DNA of 64,000 nt from Saprospiraceae bacterium (GCA_020627965.1 JAHDFX010000002.1:1-64000); one strand, 5' to 3'; positions 8,549-18,153 are shown, counted from the stretch's first letter. The notes: generated by a model not told the origin, from the sequence alone. Program-made: numbers and translations.

Positions 8549-10759
8549 ATGAAATACATTTACCTACTTACGCTTACAATATTCCTATTTACATTCACAC
8601 AAGCGCAACCTACCCTGGAGCGCCCTGATATTCCTGTTTTTGAAAATACAGAAAGACTCGATCTGGCACTGACAGGTGGAATGAATAATCCTCAATTTTC
8701 TGAGGTTGACCTAAATAATGATGGTATTCAGGATTTATTTATTTTTGACAAAACGGGCAATGTTTCCATGACTTTTATCAATGGCGGAACACCTAATCAG
8801 GTAGATTATAAATTTGCTCCTAAATATGCAAAAAACTTCCCCAATTTTATCCGTTGGGTACTCTTACGTGATTATAATTGCGATGGTATTATGGATGCTT
8901 TCTCTTATTCGCAGGTGCCTGGTGTAGCAGGTGTACAGGTACATGAAGGTTATTATGATAATAATGAAATTAAATTTACGCTGGCAGAAGATCTTATCAA
9001 ATATCCAGGTTTTAATAATTTTCCAACTAACCTGTATGTAAGTAGTGAAGATTATCCTTCTGTACATGATCTGGATAATGATGGTGATATGGATATTCTG
9101 ACTTTCAGTATCAGTGGTGGCTGGATCGAGTATTATGAGAACCAATCTGTTGAGAATGGAAATGCTTGTAATGACCTGGATTATAGGCTGGTAGATAATT
9201 GCTGGGGCAGATTATATGAAAGCGGAGTTCTTAATGCGCTGGAATTGAGTACAGGTAAAGATAGCTGTGTTAATAATCCCAATTTTATCGGCAGAGGAGC
9301 AACAGACGGCGTACACGTGGGGTCTACTTTGCTCAATTTTGACATTGATAATGATAATGATTACGAAATTCTGCTGGGTGATGTTTCTTTTACCGATATG
9401 GTACTTGGGATAAATGGTTTAAATGCTGATACTGCCTGGATGAATGACCAGATAACAGGTTTTCCTGACTACACGACCAATGTAGATATTCCGATATTTC
9501 CGGTCGCATTCTATATGGATGTCGATAATGATAATGTTAAAGACTTACTTGCTGCACCTAATGCAAGAAATATCTCCGAGAATTATTTCTGTTCCTGGTA
9601 TTACCACAATTCTCAGGCTACTGCTGAACCACTTTTTGAATACCGTCAAAATGATTTTCTAATTGAAAAAATGGTAGACTGGGGTTCGGAAACTGCCCCT
9701 GCCTTCTTCGACCACAATAGCGATGGTTTGCTGGATATTGTTATTGGTACTTACGGACGTTTTGAGGCTGGTGGAAACTATATTGCTACACTAGCATTGT
9801 ATGAAAATACGGGAACGCTTGATTATCCTGAATACACATTGGTCAATAGTAATTATGCCAATGTACAGGCGACTCCTGATTTACGTGCTATCAATCCTGG
9901 TTTTGGCGATTTCGATGCTGATGGAGATATGGACATGGTAATCGGAGAGGAATTTGGAAAGTTATTTTATTTTGAAAATATGGATATTGGTGACGGACTA
10001 GCAGTTTTCTCCAGCTTTACGCCTTTACAAAATATAGATGTTGGGCAATTTGCTGCCCCCTACCCTGTTGATATGGATAGAGACGGTCTGTTAGATCTGG
10101 TGGTTGGTGAACGTAATGGTAATCTGAATTACTGGCGTAATGAGGGCTCTGGCACTAATTATAATTTTGTTGAAACCAATACACTATTGGGTAATATTGA
10201 TTGTCGTGAACTAGGCTTCACTGAGGGTTATTGCGATCCGGTCATTATTGATGAGGGAGGTGAATATGTGATGTATATTGGTAGTGAGCCAGGTAATATT
10301 CGTCGCTATATCAATATTGAAGACAGCCTGATGACCAACCAGGGTTTTGAATTAGCAGACAGTCTGTTTGGTGAGATCGTACAGGGTAATCGTACACGTC
10401 TTGATGTTGCTGACATTAACGGCGATGGTGCGCTTGAATACCTTGTCGGGAATCGAAGAGGTGGTTTTACACTCTATTCTGCTGGCGAGGTGCTGACTTC
10501 TACTCAAACACCGATCGTTACTGATTTTACTTTTAATATTTATCCAAATCCAGCTAATGACCAGTTGAATATCAGCTTTCCGCAAATGTTGACTCAACAG
10601 GCTGATATTCGTATTTTTAGCGCTTTGGGACAGCAATTACATCACAGTATAACAACTGAAAACACCCAAATAAGCCTGGATCATTTTGCTCATGGTATCT
10701 ATTTTTGTCAGGTGCAAATAGGGCAAGATGTAGTTGTGAAAAAATTTGTCAAAGGATAA
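8549..10759 (+). CDS. FG-GAP/VCBS-repeat surface protein with T9SS type A sorting domain
   Basis: A 736-residue protein with a signal peptide (MKYIYLLTLTIFLFTFTQA) and many Asp-rich calcium loops of FG-GAP/VCBS blades (DLNNDGIQDLFIF, DLDNDGDMDILTF, DFDADGDMDMVIG), which form an integrin-like beta-propeller. The last ~80 residues (FNIYPNPANDQLNISF ... GIYFCQVQIGQDVVVKKFVKG) are a T9SS type A sorting domain, so it is exported and anchored at the surface. No catalytic motif is seen; a binding or adhesion role is likely. It is followed by a strong hairpin. Confidence 0.88.
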   Translation: MKYIYLLTLTIFLFTFTQAQPTLERPDIPVFENTERLDLALTGGMNNPQFSEVDLNNDGIQDLFIFDKTGNVSMTFINGGTPNQVDYKFAPKYAKNFPNFIRWVLLRDYNCDGIMDAFSYSQVPGVAGVQVHEGYYDNNEIKFTLAEDLIKYPGFNNFPTNLYVSSEDYPSVHDLDNDGDMDILTFSISGGWIEYYENQSVENGNACNDLDYRLVDNCWGRLYESGVLNALELSTGKDSCVNNPNFIGRGATDGVHVGSTLLNFDIDNDNDYEILLGDVSFTDMVLGINGLNADTAWMNDQITGFPDYTTNVDIPIFPVAFYMDVDNDNVKDLLAAPNARNISENYFCSWYYHNSQATAEPLFEYRQNDFLIEKMVDWGSETAPAFFDHNSDGLLDIVIGTYGRFEAGGNYIATLALYENTGTLDYPEYTLVNSNYANVQATPDLRAINPGFGDFDADGDMDMVIGEEFGKLFYFENMDIGDGLAVFSSFTPLQNIDVGQFAAPYPVDMDRDGLLDLVVGERNGNLNYWRNEGSGTNYNFVETNTLLGNIDCRELGFTEGYCDPVIIDEGGEYVMYIGSEPGNIRRYINIEDSLMTNQGFELADSLFGEIVQGNRTRLDVADINGDGALEYLVGNRRGGFTLYSAGEVLTSTQTPIVTDFTFNIYPNPANDQLNISFPQMLTQQADIRIFSALGQQLHHSITTENTQISLDHFAHGIYFCQVQIGQDVVVKKFVKG

Positions 10760-10775
10760 ATATTGGCTATATTTG

Positions 10776-10822
10776 ATGGTTTTTAGTAGACTATTTTAGT
10801 TGAATAGTCTGCTAAAAATCAT
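10776..10822 (+). terminator. Strong hairpin after the FG-GAP gene
   Basis: A 20-bp stem, ATGGTTTTTAGTAGACTATT paired with a copy differing only at two wobble positions, and a 7-base loop. It lies 16 bases after the stop and 16 before the next start. There is no T-run after it, so it may be a processing or stability element rather than a classical terminator. Confidence 0.5.
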
Positions 10823-10838
10823 AATCTATAAGCACTAA

Positions 10839-12386
10839 ATGAAATTAATATCAGAGTCTCAGTTATACAATGAACAGGCATTGTCGGCTTCGGTTGTGCC
10901 TATGGCTATATATAATAGACAGACAAAGAAATTCATTGACTGTAATGATAAAATCCTACAACTTTTCGGCTACACAAATAAAGCAGAATTCCTTTCTCTA
11001 CAACTAGAAGATTATCTTTATGAGAATCAATTTGATGATACATCACGCTCAGAATTGATTCAAAAAATAATGGGTTATTTTGACCAACATGAAATTTTTA
11101 ATTCTTCCCTTATAGGACTTCGGCAGGATAAATCGCTAATACTACTTGAGTTTTTTGCTACTAAAAACTATTTCTCGCAAGGCACACATACCATTTTCTA
11201 CTTCAAAGAGATCAATCCAGATTATTTAATTAAAAAGATCGTTCTGGATAAAAATCTGGTATATAAATCAATTATAGAAAAGGCATTTGATTATATAGAT
11301 ATACACAAAGTTCTGATCATCAACAGAGACAACTTTGAATATCAAGGTGTTTTGCTTCATAGAAGCAATAGTATGAAAAAAGAATTAGGTATTGGTAATG
11401 AGCCGCTTATCTCTAACAAGGCAATAACACAATTAACTCCTCCCCGTTTTTTAGAGGAAAATTCTTCTTTAATGATTGATTATATTGTCGAACTGCGGGA
11501 TAATAAAAATGTAGTCTTTAATTGGCAATTTATCAAAACCGACCAATCAATCGTTGATCTTAATATTTCTTCCACGCTAATAACACTAAATAACAATATA
11601 TATCTCATCAGGATCATGAGAAATATTTCTGCCCAAATACAACGAGAAAAGCTTATTCAATTACAAAATGAAGAACTTCAACTCAATAATACCAAGCTTA
11701 AAGAGTATATAGAAAGCAATCTGGCATTACAGAACTTTGCTAATATAGCCTCGCATGATATGAAGGCTCCCTTACGAACGATTGTAGGCTTTAGTAAAAT
11801 CTTAAAAAACAGAGTTAGCGACAAACTGGATGAGTCTGAAAAAAAGATGTTACAATACATAGAGGAAGGTGGTCATAATTTATCGTTGCTTGTCGATGAT
11901 CTATTGAATTTTTCCAGTATCAATGAGAAAAAGATCACGTTGGAACTTATTGACACGAAACAATTACTAGATAATCTGCTCATTCATTTAGATGCTATTA
12001 TCACAGAAAATAATGCTCAGATCCATATTCTTGAAATACCAAAAGAGATCGTAGCTGATAAATTAAAGATTCTTCGGGTTTTCCAAAACCTTATTCAAAA
12101 TGCCATAAAATTTAAGAAGGAAAACACTAATCCATCCATTAAAATTTTTGGCTCGCAAGATGCTGATTTTTGGTATTTTAATATTAATGACAATGGCATT
12201 GGTATCAAAAAAGAGTTCCATGAAACTATTTTTTCTATGTTCAGTAAACTTAATGGACAAGAGATAAAAGGCACAGGCATGGGGTTATCCTTGTGCAAGA
12301 ACATTGTTGAACAACATGAAGGCTCCATTACAGTCCGTTCAGAATATGGACAAGGCAGTACCTTTACTTTTTTGATCAAAAAATAA
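10839..12386 (+). CDS. PAS-containing sensor histidine kinase
   Basis: 515 residues, apparently soluble. Residues 15-120 read as a PAS fold (IYNRQTKKFIDCNDKILQLFGY), and a second PAS-like region precedes the kinase. The H-box is NFANIASHDMKAPLRTIVGF, the N-box FQNLIQNAIKFKKEN, and the ATP lid has DNGIGI and GTGMGLSLCKNIVEQHEG. All catalytic boxes look intact. There is no receiver domain and no adjacent response regulator, so it is an orphan kinase. The signal is unknown; no membrane helix suggests cytoplasmic sensing. The next gene starts 95 bases on and is a secreted protein, so a functional link is doubtful. Confidence 0.88.
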   Translation: MKLISESQLYNEQALSASVVPMAIYNRQTKKFIDCNDKILQLFGYTNKAEFLSLQLEDYLYENQFDDTSRSELIQKIMGYFDQHEIFNSSLIGLRQDKSLILLEFFATKNYFSQGTHTIFYFKEINPDYLIKKIVLDKNLVYKSIIEKAFDYIDIHKVLIINRDNFEYQGVLLHRSNSMKKELGIGNEPLISNKAITQLTPPRFLEENSSLMIDYIVELRDNKNVVFNWQFIKTDQSIVDLNISSTLITLNNNIYLIRIMRNISAQIQREKLIQLQNEELQLNNTKLKEYIESNLALQNFANIASHDMKAPLRTIVGFSKILKNRVSDKLDESEKKMLQYIEEGGHNLSLLVDDLLNFSSINEKKITLELIDTKQLLDNLLIHLDAIITENNAQIHILEIPKEIVADKLKILRVFQNLIQNAIKFKKENTNPSIKIFGSQDADFWYFNINDNGIGIKKEFHETIFSMFSKLNGQEIKGTGMGLSLCKNIVEQHEGSITVRSEYGQGSTFTFLIKK

Positions 12387-12481
12387 TTATTCTCTACCGG
12401 GTGACTTTCTAATTCCTCACCGCATATAGTTGTAAACATCCTCAAGTATTATTTCAAAACAACTAAAAAATTAGAAAGACT

Positions 12482-13258
12482 ATGATTAATTTTCTCGTCA
12501 AACAGGCCAAATGGGTACTTTGTTTTGTATTCATTATGGTCTTCAGTTTTCCTTCATTTACAGGTAATCGTGAAATCGGTGGTTATGTTGACCAGGCAGA
12601 AAGTCGATTTAAAAGAAATGTCTGGAACTTTATTAAAAACTTTCAAAGCAATCAGACAGTAAGTTCACATAGCTGGAAATACTATCAGTACTATTGGGCA
12701 GAGCCTTATATGTTTGAAGGTGGCTCCCATGACAATTATGTGGATGCTATGGATCTTGCTTATGTAGCAGGGCATGGTAATTATCACTATATCCAAACAA
12801 ACCAAAGTACCAGTCAGGGTGTGAATCTAAAAACAGTTCCTCCTTATGGCGACAGTGGTGACGATTTGGAATGGATGATTATAGAATCTTGTTATACGGT
12901 ATCTTCTGCACCTGAGAAGTCGAACTGGTGGTCAGATTATGCAGGTATGTTTGGCGGCATGCACCAATTGGTCGGTTTTCATACACTAAGCTGGTCAGAC
13001 AATGGTATTCCAAACAATTATGCCGGCAAATTAAAAAACAATGGTTGTATCTGGCAGTCTTGGTTTGATGCGGTCAACGAAGAACGCTGGTGGATTTTCA
13101 ACCCCAATTATTGGGATGGTCAATATGGTAGCGATGTACCTTATCCGGGATTAGCTAGTGTAGTCGTAGCTAAAGGCTGCAAATATGATCGTCTGGGTTC
13201 TTATGCAGCTGATCCTCCAGCAGGAACGTCCGGTATGAGAACTTACTGGCAGTATTAA
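12482..13258 (+). CDS. Secreted DUF6345-like protein with caspase-type His/Cys dyad
   Basis: 258 residues with a signal peptide (VLCFVFIMVFSFPSFTG). Two conserved-looking segments, LAYVAGHGN (His98) and WMIIESCYT (Cys137), have the order, spacing and flanking hydrophobic strands of the clan CD (caspase/gingipain) catalytic dyad: strand-HG, then strand-xxC. I associate this arrangement with the DUF6345 family, whose activity is not established as far as I know. It is rich in Trp and Tyr, suggesting an extracellular stable fold. The next gene, 45 bases on, is a propeptide-like protein, and a Kazal-type inhibitor follows, so the three may form one proteolytic unit. Peptidase activity is inference. 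Confidence 0.65.
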   Translation: MINFLVKQAKWVLCFVFIMVFSFPSFTGNREIGGYVDQAESRFKRNVWNFIKNFQSNQTVSSHSWKYYQYYWAEPYMFEGGSHDNYVDAMDLAYVAGHGNYHYIQTNQSTSQGVNLKTVPPYGDSGDDLEWMIIESCYTVSSAPEKSNWWSDYAGMFGGMHQLVGFHTLSWSDNGIPNNYAGKLKNNGCIWQSWFDAVNEERWWIFNPNYWDGQYGSDVPYPGLASVVVAKGCKYDRLGSYAADPPAGTSGMRTYWQY

Positions 13259-13303
13259 TCCCCCCTACCCCATATTTTATTATCACTTAATAACTATCAT
13301 AAA

Positions 13304-14344
13304 ATGAAACGTTCAATAAAAATGCTTATTCTGATGTTAGTTGCTGTAGGTTTTGCAGTATCTATGATGTCATTAGAATACCAAAATATTTCTCCAGGAG
13401 GAGACCTTGAAAAAATAACACCTACTGCTTATAAAAACTTATTGACTTATCAGGAAGGTGAATTGTCTCTATTTCGCACCACTGCCCCTAATGGACAAAA
13501 GATAGAGAAATTTAAAACTATTAGTCGAAAAGCACTTGGCAGACAAATGCAGCTACCTACTTCACGTACAGGGGCAGTAACACGTTATGGCAAGGAAGAC
13601 CCTACCGCTTTCTACTCGGAAGATATTAAGTCTGGTAAACTTTCTTTCAACAAAGGCATGAAGCCTTACCTTGAAAAAGGAGGACGTGACTTACCGTCTC
13701 AAAGAAAAGCTAATGAGTTATCCAGAGCATTTCTGCAAGAAAGTGGGCTTGCGCCTAAAAACAAAGAAGAAATAAAAATGATGCACTCAGGCGGATTACG
13801 AGCATCTGAAGCTGGTTCCGAGCGTGTAATTAATGTCCTGCGTACGGTTACTTACGGACGCTTTCTAAATGGAGTACCCGTATATGGTTCAAGTTCGAAA
13901 ATCATTGTACAGGTAGGTAATGGCGGTGAGATTGTCGGTGCTTCTTCTCTTTGGAAAGAAGTGGATACAAATACTCGTCGTAAAGTCAGCAAAGCAGAAA
14001 CCAAAACAGCTAAAGAAGCAGAAGTAGAAATGAAAAAACGCTTACTCACTGATTTTGGAAAAAGCGCAAGAGCCGAGATTAAAAATATGGCATTAGCCTA
14101 TTATGATGGAGGTAAAAACTATATCCAGCCAGCTTATTTCTTTGAAATTGAAGTGAATATCCCGCAGGCAAGAAATGCCCCTGAAGTTAAGTTTAATTAT
14201 ATGGGGATTATTCCTGCACTCAGGAAAGCTCCGGAAGCTATAGAGGCATTACAAACGCCACGTGCAGCCGACAGCAATATTGAAAAACTATCGACTAAGC
14301 CGCCAACCAATGTGCGCAAGAAAGACCCTAGGGATATTGATTAA
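13304..14344 (+). CDS. Exported FTP/PepSY-like propeptide protein without a peptidase
   Basis: 346 residues with a short hydrophobic N-terminal segment (MLILMLVAVGFAVSMMS). Residues about 175-215 read VLRTVTYGRFLNGVPVYGSS and GGEIVGASSLWKEV, which resemble the FTP domain that acts as intramolecular chaperone and inhibitor in thermolysin/fungalysin-type proenzymes. A second alpha/beta segment with AYYDGGKNYIQPAYFFEIE follows, also typical of FTP/PepSY modules. The protein stops there: there is no HExxH or other catalytic domain, and the tail is basic and disordered. A separate propeptide beside the caspase-like gene suggests it folds or inhibits that protein in trans. Confidence 0.6.
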   Translation: MKRSIKMLILMLVAVGFAVSMMSLEYQNISPGGDLEKITPTAYKNLLTYQEGELSLFRTTAPNGQKIEKFKTISRKALGRQMQLPTSRTGAVTRYGKEDPTAFYSEDIKSGKLSFNKGMKPYLEKGGRDLPSQRKANELSRAFLQESGLAPKNKEEIKMMHSGGLRASEAGSERVINVLRTVTYGRFLNGVPVYGSSSKIIVQVGNGGEIVGASSLWKEVDTNTRRKVSKAETKTAKEAEVEMKKRLLTDFGKSARAEIKNMALAYYDGGKNYIQPAYFFEIEVNIPQARNAPEVKFNYMGIIPALRKAPEAIEALQTPRAADSNIEKLSTKPPTNVRKKDPRDID

Positions 14345-14357
14345 GAAGGGGATGGTG

Positions 14358-14452
14358 AGTGGTGAGTGGTTGAGTGGTGAGTGGTTACTTCCTAACTACT
14401 CACTACTTAACTACTCACTACTTAACTACCCACTACTTAACTACTCACCACT
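14358..14452. repeat. 15-base repeats arranged as an inverted hairpin array
   Basis: Two copies of AGTGGTGAGTGGTT(G/A) at 14358-14387, a 5-base spacer, then four copies of TAACTACTCACTACT (with one-base variants) at 14393-14452. The right units are near-reverse complements of the left, so either strand can fold back. It fills most of the gap between the propeptide-like and Kazal genes and is likely to vary in copy number. Confidence 0.85.
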
Positions 14453-14485
14453 CCCCAATTTTATCCAAAAAAAATACTTTATCAT

Positions 14486-14809
14486 ATGAAAACGCTATCA
14501 CAAATCACCCTGATTAGCCTTTTGGCTTTATGGTCTGTTGCTTGTAATCCACAATTGAAACAACCTAAAGAAGATAACCCTGCTGAACCTACAACAGCTA
14601 CGCCACCAGATGGTTATCAGGCACCTAACAGCCCTATTCCTTTAGAAGATTTAGATGAAGACTGTTATGAAGCGGTCACCAATACTGAATCTATTCCTTG
14701 CCCTGATGTCTATGCACCTGTTTGTGGTTGCGATAACCGAAACTACAGCAACTCATGTCAGTCCGAACGTGCTGGTATCAAGAAATGGACATCAGGAAAT
14801 TGTAAATAA
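14486..14809 (+). CDS. Kazal-type protease-inhibitor lipoprotein
   Basis: 107 residues. The signal peptide ends in a lipobox-like LWSVAC, so Cys20 is probably lipidated. After a Pro/Thr/Glu-rich linker of about 30 residues, the C-terminal ~45 residues carry the Kazal pattern CPDVYAPVCGCDNRNYSNSC...GNC. Kazal domains block serine peptidases by a canonical loop near the second Cys. It probably sits on an outer-leaflet or periplasmic membrane face. Its place after the peptidase-like and propeptide-like genes suggests protection of the cell against its own or foreign peptidases; that is inference. It ends one base before the converging grpB stop. Confidence 0.82.
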   Translation: MKTLSQITLISLLALWSVACNPQLKQPKEDNPAEPTTATPPDGYQAPNSPIPLEDLDEDCYEAVTNTESIPCPDVYAPVCGCDNRNYSNSCQSERAGIKKWTSGNCK

Positions 14810-14810
14810 T

Positions 14811-15407
14811 TTATTCCAGTTTATTTTGTTGTTCGATCGCATTGACAGCTTGTATATCCATTCCTGACTTTTTTAAAATATTGATAATAAAATCCGTTTT
14901 ACCATCAATGTAAGCATCTATATCATATGGAAATTTAAGAGCTAATTCTTGCTTTAAAGCACCATATTCTGCAGCTGCATCAGGATTTGCACGCAGATAA
15001 TTTCTAAGATTTAAGTGGTTTTGCAGACCTATATTTCCCTCTTTACAAACATATAAATTATGTAGCATCCAATCTCTGCCAGAACCATCTAAAGGTATCT
15101 GATTATTGGAACGCAAAAAAGCTTCCCGCCCTGGGACACCACGATCTCCTGCATATTCATAGCCTAGTTTTTCCAGGCCTTGAATTATGCTCTGCAGCAC
15201 CTTATTATCATCTTCAATAATAATGTCAATATCTATTTTAGGTTTAGCTGCCAGTCCGGGAACAGAGGTACTGCCTACATGCTCTACGCTAAGAAGGTGC
15301 TTTCCTACATGTTCCTCATAAACAGCTTTTAATTCCTGAAAGCGTACTGCCCAGTCGGGATCATGGGAAACAACTACTATTTTATTATTATTCCTACTCA
15401 TAAGCAT
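14811..15407 (-). CDS. GrpB-family (UPF0157) nucleotidyltransferase-like protein
   Basis: 198 residues in one GrpB domain. The phrase VEHVGSTSVPGLAAKPKIDIDI near residue 40 is the family signature and corresponds to the GS...DxD motif of the nucleotidyltransferase fold. RDWMLHNLYVCKEG and LNLRNYLRANPDAAAEY are also typical. The biochemical role of the family is poorly defined; in some proteins it is fused to dephospho-CoA kinase. The frame opens MLMSRN, so the true start may be the second ATG. It lies 55 bases after the OmpA/PD40 gene on the same strand and may be read with it. Confidence 0.88.
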   Translation of the reverse strand: MLMSRNNNKIVVVSHDPDWAVRFQELKAVYEEHVGKHLLSVEHVGSTSVPGLAAKPKIDIDIIIEDDNKVLQSIIQGLEKLGYEYAGDRGVPGREAFLRSNNQIPLDGSGRDWMLHNLYVCKEGNIGLQNHLNLRNYLRANPDAAAEYGALKQELALKFPYDIDAYIDGKTDFIINILKKSGMDIQAVNAIEQQNKLE

Positions 15408-15462
15408 ATAGACCTAATTGAACTTGCCCATTTTAATTAAGGTAAATTGTAATTCGCTACGA

Positions 15463-17880
15463 TTATTGTTTTGCGAAAATAATTTCTACTCTTCTATTTT
15501 TTGCTCTGCCTGCATCCGTACTATTGTCTGATATAGGTTGGGATTCTCCAAAACCTTCTGTGGCAATTTGTCCATCACTCATTCCTCTGCTCAACAGGTA
15601 TTTTTTCACGGCTTCTGCACGACGTTGCGATAATTGGATATTATAAGAATCAGCGCCCTGATCGTCGGTATGACCTGCGACAGTAATACTGGTTCCCGAC
15701 TGGACAAGCTTAGTCGCAATCTGATCCAATTCACCGTGAAAAGCCGAATTGATCTCATAGGAATCATAATCGAATAAAAGGTCTGGAAAAGAATAGGTCA
15801 ATCCTTCTTCAACTGCTTTATCTAGGTCCAACACTTCTACATCTACTGTAGAGGTAATATCGGTCTCTGTACCAGGCAGAGCAACTTCATTACCACTAGT
15901 TTCTGCCTCTACGGTTGTTTTGCGGGAAAGAATGCCTTCGCCGGTTACCCGTACATTTGTTTTGACACCTTCCGGTACAACAGCCGTTATTTTTCCTGTT
16001 TCCGGATCAGGTCTGTATTCACCGATAATTTCACCAGTCTCCGCATTTTCAACGACAACAGTCTGATCTTTATCTGGCGCTACATTGACTTGGCTTTCTA
16101 TGATATTCACTGCTCCGGGGCGGTAACGTTCTGGCAACTCTACTTCATATAGGTCAAGATTATCTTTGACACCGGAAGAGAAAAAAGCTCTGCTACCATC
16201 TGTCGTAATTTTATAATCCCAGTCATTTCCTGTGGTGTTCATATCCTTTCCCAGATTGACCGGCTCGCTCCAGCGTGTCCAAGTGTCGTCAAGGCGTGTA
16301 GTCATGAATACATCTAGTTCTCCCAGCCCATTATGTCCTTTAGAACTAAAGTAGAGCGTTCTCATATCGGCATGTAAGAAAGGTGTACGTTCGTTTTCTT
16401 TTGAATTGATAGTACTACCAAGATTTACAGGTGTCCCCCATTGATTCTGACCTTTTCTTTCTGCATAGAAAATATCAGAATTACCATTAGTGTAAATCAC
16501 CCATAACATTCCCCTTCCGTCGGGCGTTATCATGGCATCCGACTGCCATTCGTATGTATTGATGGGTGCAACCAGTTTTACTGGCTTGGTCCAGCCTTTA
16601 GCTGTTTTGTCCATGAATGCGATTTTACCGCTTTCAAATACCAGCATTCGAGTGCCATCTACATTAATCGACAATGGGGCTTCATTCCCTGCCGTCGGTG
16701 TGCCTTTGACAATAACTGGGCGACTCCACTTATCATTGACAAATTTGGTCACAAAAATATCTTCTCCTTTTATACTGCCGGGGCGTTTATCCCCACAGAA
16801 ATACAGTGTTTTACTATCGGTAGATATACAAACGCTGTGTTCATGTCCATCGGTATTGACAGTGGCAAGTCCCTTCCTTTTTATGCTTTCCGAAGGACGA
16901 CTAAGAATTTCAAATAAGTTGTCAAATTCAGCATTACCGCTAAATTTACTTTTAAATTCTGTCATTTTACGTGTGGCAAGATCCCAGTAACTGGAGTCCA
17001 TATCTTCTTCTATCCATTCCTTCATAATGCTCCACCCTTCTTCTTTTCCTGCACCTTTTATTTCTTGTCTGGTTTCTTCATCTCTCAGCAAAGTCGCTTT
17101 TTTGAGTGCCAGTGTTTGCATGGGGCTGCCTTCATTCGCTTCGGCAAACCTTTCGAGGCTCTCCGCAGTATTCTCCTTTAATGCTTTGATAAAAGCACTC
17201 ATTACACCACCTCGTACAAAGGGGCTTTTGGGGTGAGCTTCCTTGAATTTGTCCAGATTATCATAGCCTTGTTCAGCTATAAAACTTTCAAATAATAATA
17301 GTTCTGCTTCATCCGATATGTCTGGCGTATAACGGGTAAATTCTTTACGCTCATAATCTGTAAATAGTTTGGAATACCCTTCGTAGCTATCCTTCTGTCT
17401 GGCAACATCAAGCGCGGCACCGTTGCGCAGGCGGTACATTTCTTTTCTACTTTCGTAGGATAGTTTGAAATTCTGAATGGCATAGTTCAATGCTTCCTCC
17501 GTATTTTCGTTCTTAGCATTATTAACAACCGTGATCAGTATATCATCGCGAAGCGTTTTGATTGGTCTGTATTTCAATCCATTCTCTTTCAGTGTCTCCT
17601 TCTGTTTACTGCTAAGTTCTTTGTACATGTCTCGACTTTCTGTAGCATAATCGTAGGCTTGCTTTAGGTCTTTCTCAGGATAGCGGTCATCGGAGTATAC
17701 CAGTCCCAGTCCGAATGCACCGACCAAACGTGTTTTTTTACTTTTATGTAAATTCTCGAAGGCTGTTTTGGCTGCGTCCAGATCGCCGCTTTTCCAGGCA
17801 TCAAAACCCTCATAATTTTGTGCCTGCATGTTTGAAATGAAAATAAAAAGTGCAATAGTGCTTAGCAGAATAAATCTCAT
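15463..17880 (-). CDS. OmpA-family protein with TPR-like and PD40 beta-propeller regions
   Basis: 805 residues with a signal peptide (MRFILLSTIALFIFISNMQA). The first ~300 residues are TPR-like helices (GDLDAAKTAFENLHKSKKTR). Residues ~330-590 are PD40/WD40-like strands (STDSKTLYFCGDKRPGS, RTLYFSSKGHNGLGELDVF, FFSSGVKDNLDLYEVEL). The C-terminus is an OmpA peptidoglycan-binding domain with AGHTDDQGADSYNIQLSQRR and GRAKNRRVEI. This architecture resembles the PorE-like proteins associated with the T9SS and gliding machinery of Bacteroidota, but it is also a broad family, so I do not assign a symbol. Probably periplasmic and tied to the cell wall. Confidence 0.85.
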   Translation of the reverse strand: MRFILLSTIALFIFISNMQAQNYEGFDAWKSGDLDAAKTAFENLHKSKKTRLVGAFGLGLVYSDDRYPEKDLKQAYDYATESRDMYKELSSKQKETLKENGLKYRPIKTLRDDILITVVNNAKNENTEEALNYAIQNFKLSYESRKEMYRLRNGAALDVARQKDSYEGYSKLFTDYERKEFTRYTPDISDEAELLLFESFIAEQGYDNLDKFKEAHPKSPFVRGGVMSAFIKALKENTAESLERFAEANEGSPMQTLALKKATLLRDEETRQEIKGAGKEEGWSIMKEWIEEDMDSSYWDLATRKMTEFKSKFSGNAEFDNLFEILSRPSESIKRKGLATVNTDGHEHSVCISTDSKTLYFCGDKRPGSIKGEDIFVTKFVNDKWSRPVIVKGTPTAGNEAPLSINVDGTRMLVFESGKIAFMDKTAKGWTKPVKLVAPINTYEWQSDAMITPDGRGMLWVIYTNGNSDIFYAERKGQNQWGTPVNLGSTINSKENERTPFLHADMRTLYFSSKGHNGLGELDVFMTTRLDDTWTRWSEPVNLGKDMNTTGNDWDYKITTDGSRAFFSSGVKDNLDLYEVELPERYRPGAVNIIESQVNVAPDKDQTVVVENAETGEIIGEYRPDPETGKITAVVPEGVKTNVRVTGEGILSRKTTVEAETSGNEVALPGTETDITSTVDVEVLDLDKAVEEGLTYSFPDLLFDYDSYEINSAFHGELDQIATKLVQSGTSITVAGHTDDQGADSYNIQLSQRRAEAVKKYLLSRGMSDGQIATEGFGESQPISDNSTDAGRAKNRRVEIIFAKQ

Positions 17881-17982
17881 GTTAGCTGTTTTTTATACTT
17901 TATGTACAAAGTAGTTTTTTAGGCAATAAATTGAATTTGCAAAGATAATCAATATCATTATATAATGCTCTATTGAGCTGTA

Positions 17983-18036
17983 GTATAACATATAAAGCCT
18001 GACTTACAAACGCAAATCAGGCTTTAAATGTTATAC
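17983..18036. terminator. Long intergenic hairpin
   Basis: A 20-bp stem with one mismatch (GTATAACAT.TAAAGCCTGA and its complement) and a 14-base loop. No T-run follows the full stem, though the stem contains TTTAAA. It lies about 100 bases upstream of the OmpA/PD40 start, so it could end transcripts coming from the PLD gene or insulate the promoter. Confidence 0.5.
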
Positions 18037-18153
18037 CGAATTTCTGTATACAGGACAAAATTGAAATGTACTTATCAGATTATCCAAAATCATAATTTAT
18101 GATTAGTCATATGATGTACCTACGGCACATAAAAATGAGGGACGTACTTAAAT

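Noticed and set aside
14393-14452. Possible short CRISPR array
   Set aside because: Units are 15 bases with no spacers and are directly adjacent; it is a simple tandem repeat.
15463-17880. Naming the OmpA/PD40 protein PorE
   Set aside because: The architecture is similar, but the family is large and no other T9SS machinery gene is nearby, so the symbol is not justified.
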